64,000 bases of DNA from Mugil cephalus (Eukaryota > Chordata > Actinopteri > Mugiliformes > Mugilidae), in assembly GCF_022458985.1 (NCBI RefSeq), contig NC_061774.1, positions 17,570,197-17,634,196 on the forward strand, written 5' to 3'. The notes beneath the pieces were generated by a model. The model saw only the letters and a program-made list of their open reading frames with translations. It ran no database searches and was not told the origin of the DNA. Shown here in pieces: positions 43,076 through 53,956 of this stretch; the stretch's first letter is position 1; each line of letters begins with the position of its first letter. The translations under genes and the position numbers were made by a program.

Positions 43076-46000
43076 TTAATCGTCCGTAAGGTCCTGAACA
43101 AAAAGGACCTCGGAGCGGCTGAGTCCCGCCTCTTTCAGCGTGGGTGGGTTAGGCTGCTCTTCAGTCGGAAGGCAGGGCAAGACTCGGCGAGGGAAGTTTG
43201 TAACTATCTGGAACTTCTCTGGAGTTTCTTTCAAGGAGAAAAGGAAGTCGTATATTACCTGTGAAAGGAGGAAAATACAAAAAACATGAGAACAGACAAA
43301 AAGTAGCAGTAATGAGGTGTGTTTAGAATCAGTATCATTTTGTTAAAGCGTATTTAGTAAAATTAAAAAACAAAAAACATTAAAAAGCAATTTAAAAAAA
43401 AAACAGTTGCAGATGCAGGATTGGGACAAATGATAGTAGACGAACGTCTGACCATTTCATTACAGACAAAAAAAAATGTAGCATAAGTCTGAAATACCTT
43501 ACAAGTGTTTAATCTTCAGTAAAATCACTGCTTCAATGTAGTGCACTTACAGTAAAAACTTACCTCCTTTACAAAAACCTTTACAAAAGATTTTAACTAA
43601 TTCCGATTAGTTCAAGCTACTGAAAACCCTTAAATCTAACAGGCAGGGTCCAAAGGGTGTGATCAAAGGGCGCTGATAACTCTGGTACTCACAGTCAGAG
43701 ACTGACCAAACAGGAACCGTCTCTCTACTCGTGTGTCGTTGGGCAGCTTGAACACTATTTTGACACTTTCAGGATCATCTGCAGGCGGCTCCGGAGGAAG
43801 ACATTCTGACTTCCTCTCCTTCTCCTCCTCGAGCGTCTGCGGTCACAACAAAATATTGACAGCGTGAATAAGCAAAACGAAAGGTTTTCATGTGTGGATG
43901 TAGAACATAAATGTAAAATAAGACTCACTCGTCGTCTCCGCTCCTCAGCCAGAGCGCTCTGTCGGACCTTCTCCTCCTCTTGCCTCCGTTGCTCCTGCTC
44001 CTCCCTCTTCTTCCTCTCCTTCTCCTGGTCTGCGCGGAGGGAGGCAAGATAGGCTTCATCCTGCTGCTGCCTCAGGACTTGGGTCTGGTTCCTCTCCTCA
44101 CTGAAACAAAAACTTCAGTCTTTAACTGCACACTAATAATCTGTTCTGCTACTCTGTGACGTCAGAGGATGATTACATTTATTTTCAACCAAGTATGTCC
44201 TCAAATTCCTGACTGGTTTATTTTTAATTACATTGCTGTGGTTAACGGGACAAATTCTTGCTTTGCTTGTATGAGTTTGATGTCTACAAGTTGGGGGAAG
44301 ACACGTAATAGAAATAGAACTTGATATTTTATTTAAGGAACACTCCGCTCTGCTAAAACTCTCAGGGAAACATTGAGGATCTTCTCTTGATATCAAAGCT
44401 CCATATATATACGGTGAGTTTGTCGTGGCTCCACGCTCCAGCTGTGTGTTGCTGTCCATGTTGCAGTGAGCGGTGCTCATTAAATCTGCCCTCTGTCCCC
44501 TCACCCTTCATATCACATCACTACGAGGCCATGCACTCTGCTGCACTCACTGCTCTGCTCTATTCTGAACACGCTACTAGCAGAATTCAAGACCATGGCC
44601 GTCCTCTCAGACATGCTTTGACCTGTAACCATGACAACGCACTGCTGGGTCACCTCAACACGCAACTTCCTGTTAGATAAAAATTGAAATTCTATTTGAA
44701 GCCACTCAAAGGCATATGAATGTGCCGATTTCTCGTACCGTTCAAGGCGCTCTGACATCAGATATGTTTGGTTGGCTTCCATGATGAAAGTGAGCTGATT
44801 GATGAGGTCCTCTGGCTGAATGAGACCCTCCAGTCGTCCCACCACAGTCATCTTACGGTCCTTGAGCACTATCATGGCCAGGAATGGGTAGGTGTTCTCC
44901 CGCAGCGCTTGGGACACTGAGAGTGAAAGTAAAACACACCTTACATGACTCCCTCACAACTCACTCATCACTATGATGCAACATGTGGTTAATTTACATG
45001 CTGCTAATTAGCAACTGAAATTGTGTTTACTCCAGCCCAAGGCAAAAAGAGCAACTTTTAATCCTGTCATGCTTTTCACAGTCAAACCAAAACTCCATTA
45101 AGTTTGTATTAGTGTATCATGTGAATCTCACACCTGTGAATATAAAAAAACAAAAATGCCTACATGGATAAATACTGTTAAAGTTTTACTGCAATTTGAA
45201 TTGTTTTGTTGTATGACCTGCTACACATTCATGATGAAAAAAAGACTTATTAGATGCTCAGTGACGGATTTATAATCAAAGTCTGGCCACACAGGTTTCA
45301 TTAGGTTAAAAATAAAGAGGTTGCTTTGATTTCAAATCCTTCGCATAACTTTCGTACGGGAAGTGCAAATGTGGAAGAGTGAAACTTGACATATTTTAAC
45401 AGAGCAGCTGACGGACAATAAAGGGAGTGCCAAAGAACAATAAAACTTGCATACCTCTGTAGCCCTCAGGCTTGCTGGTTGAACATGCCCAAAAGAGCAT
45501 TCGCGTGTTGAGGAAAGTTATGACCTCTTCCGTACATAACGTGGAACTAGACAATGACAGATCAGTAGCATAAAAAAAATATTTTACAAGGAATGCCTTT
45601 TCCATTTGCACATGCATAAAAAACACACAGGTTATGTATAAAAGTATTAAACTGGAGTTTAAGTGCACACAAAACAAGTACCGAAAACCAAGCAGACAGC
45701 AGCTCTACTCAACTATGACAAACACCACAGATGATGCCATAAAAATACATGTCATACCGGCAAAACTCATCAGTGTCTTGATGATCCTCTCCGTGAAGGT
45801 ACACTAATAGGTAGCGGAGCTCCCGTTTGGCATCATTCAGCGCCTACACGTATCACAGTGAACAAAGGCAACATACATTATAGAAATCTTACTTTGCTGA
45901 ACACGAGCAGAAAAGAAAGGGTTTTCTAACCTCTGTATCTACAAACTCACCTGGCTGTATGTTCCCTGGTAAAATACAGGGTGTGACCGACCGTACTTCT

Positions 46001-48442
46001 CTTCAAAACTATGCATGAAAGACACAACATCTCCAACAGGGTCCGTCACACGACCACGGGGATCTGGCCTGATGAACCGCAGGGCAAACCTTGGGGAAAA
46101 AAACCACACAGTTAAATCAATCAATTACCTTGCTTCATCCAGCAACAAAGTGTGAATCAACGAGATTAAATTACCTGAATATGTCCAGAAGTGTATAATA
46201 TGTAAATCTGAAAGGTAGCATTATCAAGTAGTAACTCCATCCTAATAATCCCTGTAAAGAAAAAACAGCGGTTACACAGCAGAAAATACTTAGAAAGCTA
46301 AGTTTCAAGATGCAAATATTTGTCTGTTCACTTGGAGAAAAACAAACAAACAAACAAGCAAGCAAGCAAACAAACAAACAAACAAACAAACAACCTCAGG
46401 CTTGGAGAGGCACACAGGAGTACTGCCACAGTCAAAAAGATCAACAACACATAAGGAAATATCGTTGCCACTTTATTTCACCATCAGACCATTTTCAAAT
46501 GGTTAACTGAAGCCATTTTATTGCTCTCTTAAAAAGCCAGACTCAGCTATGATACATTGCAAAACACGGGGATACTGTTGTACCACTGTGTGACTATAAC
46601 ATTTTAATACATTAATCTGGATCCAAACTTGTATGTCAACACACTGAAGTTACACAAAAAACACAAACTAACTAACTGATAAAAGACAATGGTAGACCAC
46701 CAACTCCTGTGTTCTGAGGTAGCTTTAAAGACTTTGACTTTAATGACCCACAAGGTAAATAAATTCGTCATAGTAGCTTATCTTACAAAAGATGTTGTTA
46801 TACAGCTGGACAGAGTGGGCTATAAAAGAAATATATGTAACAGCTTCAGCTTCCTGCTACTGAAGACTGTCTCGTGGTTCAGTAATGTAGTGATTATATT
46901 AAAAAAATATTGCACAGTTAAATTGATTTTAATTTAGATCGACCTTGTTTTATGTGGCCAAAATACATTTTGCCGTTGACCCTGTCCACAGAAGTACATT
47001 GCTTGGCCTCCAGTCAGGTACTTATTTCTTTTTCTCTAAAGCAGCAGCGCGCCAACCACCAATTAACCTAGGTGATGCACTCACTATGGTTCAGTTCTTC
47101 AAAACCATCCCTTTGCAGGAAACGTTCACCTCATTATGTGAGAACAGTTATCTGAGTGACCCCATGTATGAGATAAACCTAAGCTGAAAAGGCTAAAAGA
47201 CGAAGGCAAAGGACCAGAAATAAATAATCACTTTACAATATATCGTAACAGGAATCCCGTATCTCATTTTGGGTGGGGAAATACAGATGTGACTAGACAT
47301 GAGATCCTGCAGACCTACCCTCGGTTGCGGCCTTGAAACGATGTAACTATATACTCTATGGTCTGCTGTGTTGACCTGAAGTGGTCTTGATGGTGGAGGG
47401 TTAAACACACTGGGCACTCCTTCCTGCTCATTGAGTCTGTCTTGTACTGCAGCCTGAAAAGACACAGACATTCAGATGAATCACAGTTCATCCATTAGGG
47501 AATAAAACACGTCTCCATTGCCTTGTGATCTTACCTCTATGTTCCAATTATGCTGCTCTAGTGCTCGGCGACATTGGTCCATGGACTCCAAACCAGTTAA
47601 GTCCTGTTAGACACGAGCAGAAGTGGTCCATGAAAATGGGTGTGTTATAAGCTTACTATGGGACTAAGAATTAAAATGTATGATAATAGTAACAAAAGAA
47701 CACTGGCTGTGTCGTCAAAGGAATAGACTGAAATAATTAAAGTAACAGAACAACTGCGATTTGACACAGCTATCCATCATAGAAACCAATGTAAACATGC
47801 ACAGAGGAGAAAAAAACACCCGTATACCCCAAGCAGGATGGCGTTGAGTGTCAATAATAGCAGCTCCATTAAAAGGGTGTATAATAAATTAAGAGTAACA
47901 ACAGTGTCATGGTTATGAATTAAAGTTATAGCTAAGGTAGCTGTGTAGCTCAGAAACTTAACTGACAGCTTCGTGATGCCTGCCATGCTAATGTTAACTC
48001 AGCAAGTCTTCAGTGGGCAGCGTCAGTGGAAACCTAACGTTAGCCAGGTTAAGTCAGGAAAACGTAATTAAATGCACGGTATGGTTGAGGGCGACCGGCT
48101 TATATTTCAATGAGAGGCACACGGCAAACTACAGCTTAACTGAGTCCACCCATGGTCATTAGAGTGTGCTAACTTGTTAGCACGCTCAGCTAATATTCGC
48201 TAGCCTTGCTAGCGCTAGCAGTGACTCAAGTTGACGGCTAACGTTCGAAGTTGACTGTGCAAAAAAGCGTTTAAACCCACACGACTCCGCCTATTCGCAG
48301 CAACACAACACCACCGACAGAGTATCGACAATTGAGGTTTCAGACGGATGTGTGTTAGTATGGGATTTAGGCTGTCTACCTGAAACTGAAGGAGTTTTTC
48401 AGTCTGCGCCTGGGATAATTCTGGCTCCTCTGGCGCCGCCAT
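43076..48442 (-). CDS. faf2: FAS-associated factor 2 (UBXD8/ETEA)
   Basis: Eleven exons, gene order: 48442-48380, 47603-47535, 47453-47319, 46251-46175, 46089-45951, 45843-45758, 45546-45455, 44916-44739, 44100-43929, 43836-43693, 43258-43076. They splice in phase to 445 residues, the same length as human FAF2. Order of parts: UBA domain (about 12-48, with TEKLLQFQ, DQCRRALEQHNWNIE), a membrane-hairpin segment (GLLGWSYYLIMLPFRFTYYT) that holds the protein in the ER or lipid-droplet monolayer, a thioredoxin-like UAS domain (HPVFYQGTYSQ... to ...LTFIMEANQTYL), a charged coiled coil (DQEKERKKREEQEQ), and a C-terminal UBX domain with the p97/VCP-binding FPRR and the ending SEVLFVQDLTDD. It recruits p97 for ER-associated degradation and controls triglyceride turnover. 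Next to rnf44, tail to tail, as in human. Very secure. Confidence 0.98.
46340..46392. repeat. (CAAA)n/(CAAG)n tetranucleotide repeat
   Basis: Tetranucleotide run within the faf2 intron between exons 46251-46175 and 47453-47319. Confidence 0.9.
46720..46900. repeat. Interspersed-repeat fragment in faf2 intron
   Basis: Contains CTTTAATGACCCACAAGG (46738 on), matching a stretch at 26819. The following 100 bases also look repeat-derived. Class not determined. Confidence 0.4.
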
Positions 48443-49897
48443 CTTACTTCGCCAATCATCTAGCAAGGCGACGTAACCACGTAACGACGCCAACTGTCTT
48501 TTCCGCGCGGCTCCTGACTGTGCTGCCGGGAGCCGTGCGGGCTGCTGCCCCCTAGCGCCCTGGATGTAGCAAACACAACAGAAACCTAGGACTATTTACA
48601 GAAATTTCTTGTTTCTTAAGTGTCTGGTCGTTCATTAAAATGAAAATGTTAACATTTTCATAACGTACTTTAACTCTTTTTGCTCTAAGACAGAGGGAAC
48701 ATTTGGAGTTGTTGCTATTTATAGGTAAATATGCTATTGTGTTAAAGGCCCACCAGAGGGTCTAATCTGGCCCACAGCATAAAGTTGGAAAAAATGCAAA
48801 CAATACATTAAAGGCATTCACTGCAAATTTTCCAACAAAAGTAACTGCTATTCCTTGGGTTCACAGCGTTTTAATAGTTGGACATAACACAACAATAAGA
48901 CACAGGATGAAGCAACACACGGCAATGTGCCCAAACTGCACTTATTATGTTTCCCTTTGTTTTATTACAAAGAAATACACACAAATTATGAAAATGTTTA
49001 CATTTAATGAACTATTGTTTTACAAAACATTTTATGAAAAACCTGAAATTTCTTAAGAAAATTAAATGCTTTTTTTTGACACGTTGCTGCCACCTGGTGT
49101 TCAGTTGTGGGTGTTGCGTTCTGTCTGTAACCCAGACTCAAACAGTGGAAAAATTAAGAAAAGGGATTTGTTTACAAAAAGTGCAGTTAACGTCTTAAAG
49201 GCCATAATATTTTGATAATTTTAAGTATGTGTCCAAAGTATTCACTCAAAAGCGACTTGAGAAATATTCAGTTAAATATGGTAACAACATTATGAAGTTC
49301 ATTTTACCTGCTTCACCTTGAAATAATCCAGTTAGTAATTGGATTAAAATAATTTATTTATACTATACTACGGTTTCAATCAATTTCACATTTTCCCTTG
49401 TGCAATAGTGACCTGAAGGACCTGACCCTGTTTAACTTTTTCCAATTTCTAACAGTTTTTAACTGAGGAACAACTCAAACTTACCGTTTACCTCAAATGT
49501 AGTCACCACCGATGGCTAACTATGGTTTTGTCTTCAGTGCAGAATTACAGAAACATACAATTACAAACTACAGATTTATTTCTGCCATCAGAAATCTTTT
49601 ATTTTCATGTGCCGAATTTAAGGAAAACAAAAAGTTATTGAACGTCATACACACATACACCAACCTCAAACAACTTGTAAAACATTAAGAAAAATGCATT
49701 TATTTGGCCATTTTGTATACTTTTACCAAGTAAAATTATTCACCCAGGCTGAACGGTCAGTATGGTTAAGCAGTGTGCATTTAACAGAAAAGTACTCCAC
49801 ACCAGGATCATCATTGTTCATAAGTCATTTATAATCAGGAAATCCATACAGCACACTGGAGAATTTATCCTAAGTTTGAGAGCTGAGCTGGCCCACG
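48443..49897. other. faf2 promoter side and pin4 3' flank
   Basis: Upstream of the faf2 ATG the DNA is locally CpG-rich (about 48420-48560), a likely promoter. Beyond it lies the 3'UTR of pin4 on the minus strand, with reversed AATAAA at 49699-49704 and 49575-49580. No coding exon seen. Confidence 0.5.
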
Positions 49898-52800
49898 CTA
49901 CTTCTTCCCCTCCACCATAATGATGTGGTACCCAAACTTTGTCTTAACAGGTGGGTCTGTGTAGACGGGTTTATCCATGGAGCTGATGGGCAGGGCAAAC
50001 GCTGCCTCCTGGAACGGTCCAACCATCGACCCTCGCGTCATCCACCCCAGGTCGCCCTGTCAGGAACACAAGAGTAATGAGGGAAACGTGCATTGTTCTG
50101 CTAACATAGCTGTAAAACAGGGAGGCCTAAAGCTTAAATGCAAGAAGTATTTTGACTAGTATGAATAAAAGTGTGTCCCTTCCCGATTTCTTATTTTTTG
50201 CATGTTTGTCAAACCTAAATGTTTCAGATCATCAAACAAATTTAAATAGAATACAAACACATGGTTTATCACACCTGAGTTCAGTTTCTCTGGCCACAAC
50301 TGTTCTCAATCTAGACTGAGATCAATCAGTCTGGAAAAGGTTATAAAGCCATTTCTAAAGCTCCAGTTAACCACAGTGATGGTCATTATCCACAAATGGT
50401 GAAAACATGGAACAGTGGTGAACCTTCCAGGGAGTGGCCGGCCGACCAAAATTACCCCAAGAGAGCAGCAATGACTCGCTGCATTGTGTAATGTGTGTGT
50501 TGTTGTGGGGTCACAAAAGACCCCACAACAGCACCCAAAGAACTGCAGGCCTCACTTCCCTCAGTTCAGGTCATGAGTTCATGACTCCTGGGCAAAAATG
50601 ACTGGAATGGAAGAGTTCAAGGCCAAAATCACTGCTGAGCAAAAAGAAGATAAAGACTCATCTCAGTTTTGATGATCCCAAAGACTTTTGGGAAAATACT
50701 CTGTCCGGCCGGTCTATTCATGTCCTCAAGTTGAACGTTGGTTCTGCAACAGGACAATGATCTAAAACACACGAGCAAGTCCACCTCTGAACGGCTGAAG
50801 AGAACAAAATGAAGACTTTGGATTGGCCTAGTTCTATTGAGATGCTGTGGTATGACCTTAAAAAGGAGCTTCATGCTAAAAAAAAACCCTCTAACGTGGC
50901 TGAATAACAACAATTGTGCAAAGATGAGTCAGCCAGAATTCCTCCCCAGCGCTGTAAAAGACTCATTGTGAGGTGTTGCAAACGCTTGACCTTTTTCACA
51001 CAAGATCATGTAGGTTTGGATTTAGCTTTCCCTCAATAATAGAAAGCTTAATTTAAAAACTGCATTTTGTGTTTACTTGTGTTATCTTTGATCAATTAAA
51101 TTAACTCGATGATCTGAAACATTTAGGTGTGAAAACCATGCAAAAAAAAAAAAAAAAAGAAATGAGGAAGAGCGCCAACGCGTCTTCACACCGCTGCATG
51201 TGGTGTTGGTGTGATCAGTTTCGCAGTGGCTAATAATAAGAATGAGTACATCTACAGAGTCTGTAACAACATAGTACTCATTTGAATTACTGGACATTTA
51301 AGAATGAGTGTACTATTCAGTGTAGACTGAGTCACCCATGACCATGATATTTAGATCACAAAATCCTGGTATTCACCTCCTTTGTGTTCAGTCACAAACC
51401 AATCTTAATTTTTTCAAACGTGGGAACTTTTGCGTGCGATTTAGATTTCTTCTGATTGAGTTTCATTTGTAACAATGACCTCATCACCTCAAAAGTGGCT
51501 GATATCTCCGAGCTATGGGACTCTCTGGAGGCCGTAATTCAGGGGAAACTAACAGTTGCCAAAACAAAATCAACTCAAGTGAAATGCATATCTTAACTTG
51601 ACTGAAATATTAAAAAAATAAATAAACAAAATACCAAGGTGCTCAAGAAATGCAACTGTTATAAGAACACGTACAACATTTTTACAGACGAGGCGACATA
51701 GGAAACAATAGACAGACAAAATATAAGAGAGATTTATATAATGTAACATGACCTATGACCTCAACGTGAGACGAAGTGTTTTGTTCATAAAAGGAAGAAA
51801 TTGATGAGTCATGACAAAGTGGAAGGCGCTTACCGATATTATATAGATATATATATCATACTATATTTGATTTATGACAATTAAAGTTATCAAATTTCAA
51901 GATGTTGGATCTGTACATGCCTTTCTTTGATGAACACTTTCAAACCATGGCTGTTCTGTATTTGCTTTTTTTTAATGTTCAGATTATTTTTGTTTTCTTG
52001 TTTCAACGGCAAAAAAAATATTAAAGTTAAAAAAATATTACTCAGTACGACAAAAAAAAAAAAAAAAAGAGCGCAACACCGCACAAATGCGTGTGAGGGC
52101 ATGTGCTTACTCCTTGTCTAGCTTTGTCTTCACTGTACTGTGACGCTACTTCACTGAAACGGACTCCAGCCTTCAGTTTCTCCATTGCCTCCATGCACTT
52201 TCCATGTTTTTCGCAGAGGATATGCCGGACCTGGAGGCAAACAGGGATCATGAAAGCAATGTTAGATTGAAATGCTTAACATCACTGTAGACATTGGCAT
52301 TTCTTGGTCGACACAGATAACGTGCTCCAGTGCCAGTTCATGACCCCCCAACTTCTCAACACTTCTGAGCGTTTCCTCTTCTACAGGATGTGACACCATG
52401 CTGATGCTTGTGCACCCTTCATATTTATTTTTAAAATACCTCCAGATAATAACCTGTCTTTCTGGAAAGGGTGAAACAAATATTAAGCAATGACATCTGA
52501 GGCCAGGAGGGGAAAACATGTATAGTGATAAAAGTGAAGTTAAATACAGAGATGACTTTTTTTTTTTGCGTGAGTGTTATAAATCTTATCAGTTTGCGTA
52601 CGTGTGTCTTAAATTAAATTGCATTAAATTTAACTCAACCACGGATTCATCATCTTCTCATTCCGACTCCTCCACAAGTCAATCACTTTGTCGCAGGGAG
52701 TGTCACAGGACAAAAAAGAAAGAAAGAAATTCCCTACATTACGTCCCTCTTAAGTGCACCTACGTATGACCAACATATTAGTATGAACGACACCTTCACA

Positions 52801-53096
52801 GAAGTTCCTCCTTTAGGGCCCTTTTCTTTCTTGTCAGTGTCTGCACTTCCCGAGGCAGCCCCTACACAAGTTCAACACAACAGAGCAAGCATGAAAACAA
52901 AGAAACCCACAGCGAATAATAACTCTGTAGCAAGAAACAGTTGTTAGAGAGAACTATGTCACCACATGTAGCTGTGTGCTAACTTACATCTCACTTTCGG
53001 CATATATTAATACCACTTCATATATATAATTAAACGTACATAAGTTACGGGCCACTAACCTTTACCGCCTTTGCCGCCTTTACCTTTTGGCGGCAT
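49898..53096 (-). CDS. pin4: Peptidyl-prolyl cis-trans isomerase NIMA-interacting 4 (parvulin-14)
   Basis: Four exons, gene order 53096-53060, 52861-52794, 52230-52111, 50056-49898, join in phase to 127 residues (human 131). The N-terminus [12 protein letters not shown] is basic and flexible and in human Par14 serves DNA and ribosome-precursor binding. The rotamase domain runs from [19 protein letters not shown] through [21 protein letters not shown] to [15 protein letters not shown], nearly identical to human PIN4. It lacks the WW domain of PIN1 and the phosphate-binding arginines, as expected for Par14. The donor after exon 2 is GTGTCG, weak but required by the frame. The large third intron (50057-52110) houses a Tc1-like transposon on the opposite strand. 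Start codons of pin4 and the NEK kinase are 860 bases apart, head to head. Confidence 0.96.
50169..51192 (+). mobile_element. Decayed Tc1/mariner-type transposon with both terminal inverted repeats (in pin4 intron)
   Basis: The left end (about 50169-50235) and right end (about 51108-51192) are imperfect inverted repeats. They include a 20-base perfect inverted match, 50214-50233 with 51108-51127. Between them, transposase-like DNA reads plus-strand: the helix-turn-helix part near 50310-50470 (GGCCGGCCGACCAAAATTAC) and the C-terminal part near 50830-50960 (IEMLWYDL; ending CAGCGCTGTAAAAGACTC). The central catalytic segment is shortened, and frameshifts plus stops kill the frame. The total is about 1.0 kb, short of a typical 1.3-1.6 kb full element. 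Confidence 0.85.
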
Positions 53097-53956
53097 ATTT
53101 AGAACAACGTATTCTCAATTTTAAGCAATAATAATAATAAAAAGGAAAATGTGCACTAGCATGCACTCATGCTCTGTTGTGATAAACCTGCGCAGCAAAC
53201 GTGCGCAGAAAGCTGCAGTCTTCTTTGGCTGGTTATTGGCAGATTGCGAGCACACAACACACATACCGCCACCTAGCGTAATGAAACAGGAATGGCATGA
53301 AGCAGCAGGGGAGCATGAAGTAGGGTAATGTACGCGTCTTTAATCAGGTTGAACTGAAAAACGGAGATTAATGAACAGGCACATCTATTTAATGGTACTA
53401 TTAATGTCAAACCGACGCGGCTACACATTTTCCAAGCCTTTGCAATCTCTGTCATGTACTTAATCTACTGAAAATGTGTGAATTTGTTCACTATGGCAGC
53501 TACATGCTTATTAATGAGTTACCTCTTGCAACTCCATGGACATGAAACCTTAAAAATTAATCTAAAATGAGCGCCGCTCACTTTTAATAAAATTAAAATA
53601 AGAATAGTAACAGTATGTGATATAACCGGGTAAAATAATGCACAACCTAATTTCCCGGGTTATTATTATGATTATAAATTATTAAATATTTTATCATTTC
53701 AACGTTTGTGTATAGCTAAAACCTTTACTCTATATATGTAATGCACATATTACATATAAAGATATAAAGATACAGTCCACGTATCCGGTTTCACAGCGTC
53801 ACTCGGTTACCATAGCAACGGCTCTGTACACAAACGGCGTGATGTGCTACGGAGCAGACAGCTGCTGTCTGATGTTTAGGTGCACCTCACCTGAACACTG
53901 TTTTTAAATAATTTGTTAAATACGGATTTGTCGGCTGCGCAGGAGGGGGGGAAAAA
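53097..53956. promoter_or_regulatory. Bidirectional promoter region, pin4 (-) and NEK kinase (+)
   Basis: About 860 bases separate the two start codons. There are no coding exons. The region is A/T-rich in the middle (53570-53770), with an X-box near the kinase side. Confidence 0.55.
53806..53819 (+). promoter_or_regulatory. RFX X-box
   Basis: GTTACCATAGCAAC, a near-perfect palindrome matching the RFX X-box consensus (GTNRCC, short spacer, RGYAAC), 138-151 bases before the kinase ATG. RFX factors drive cilium genes, and X-boxes typically lie within a few hundred bases of the start. Confidence 0.8.
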
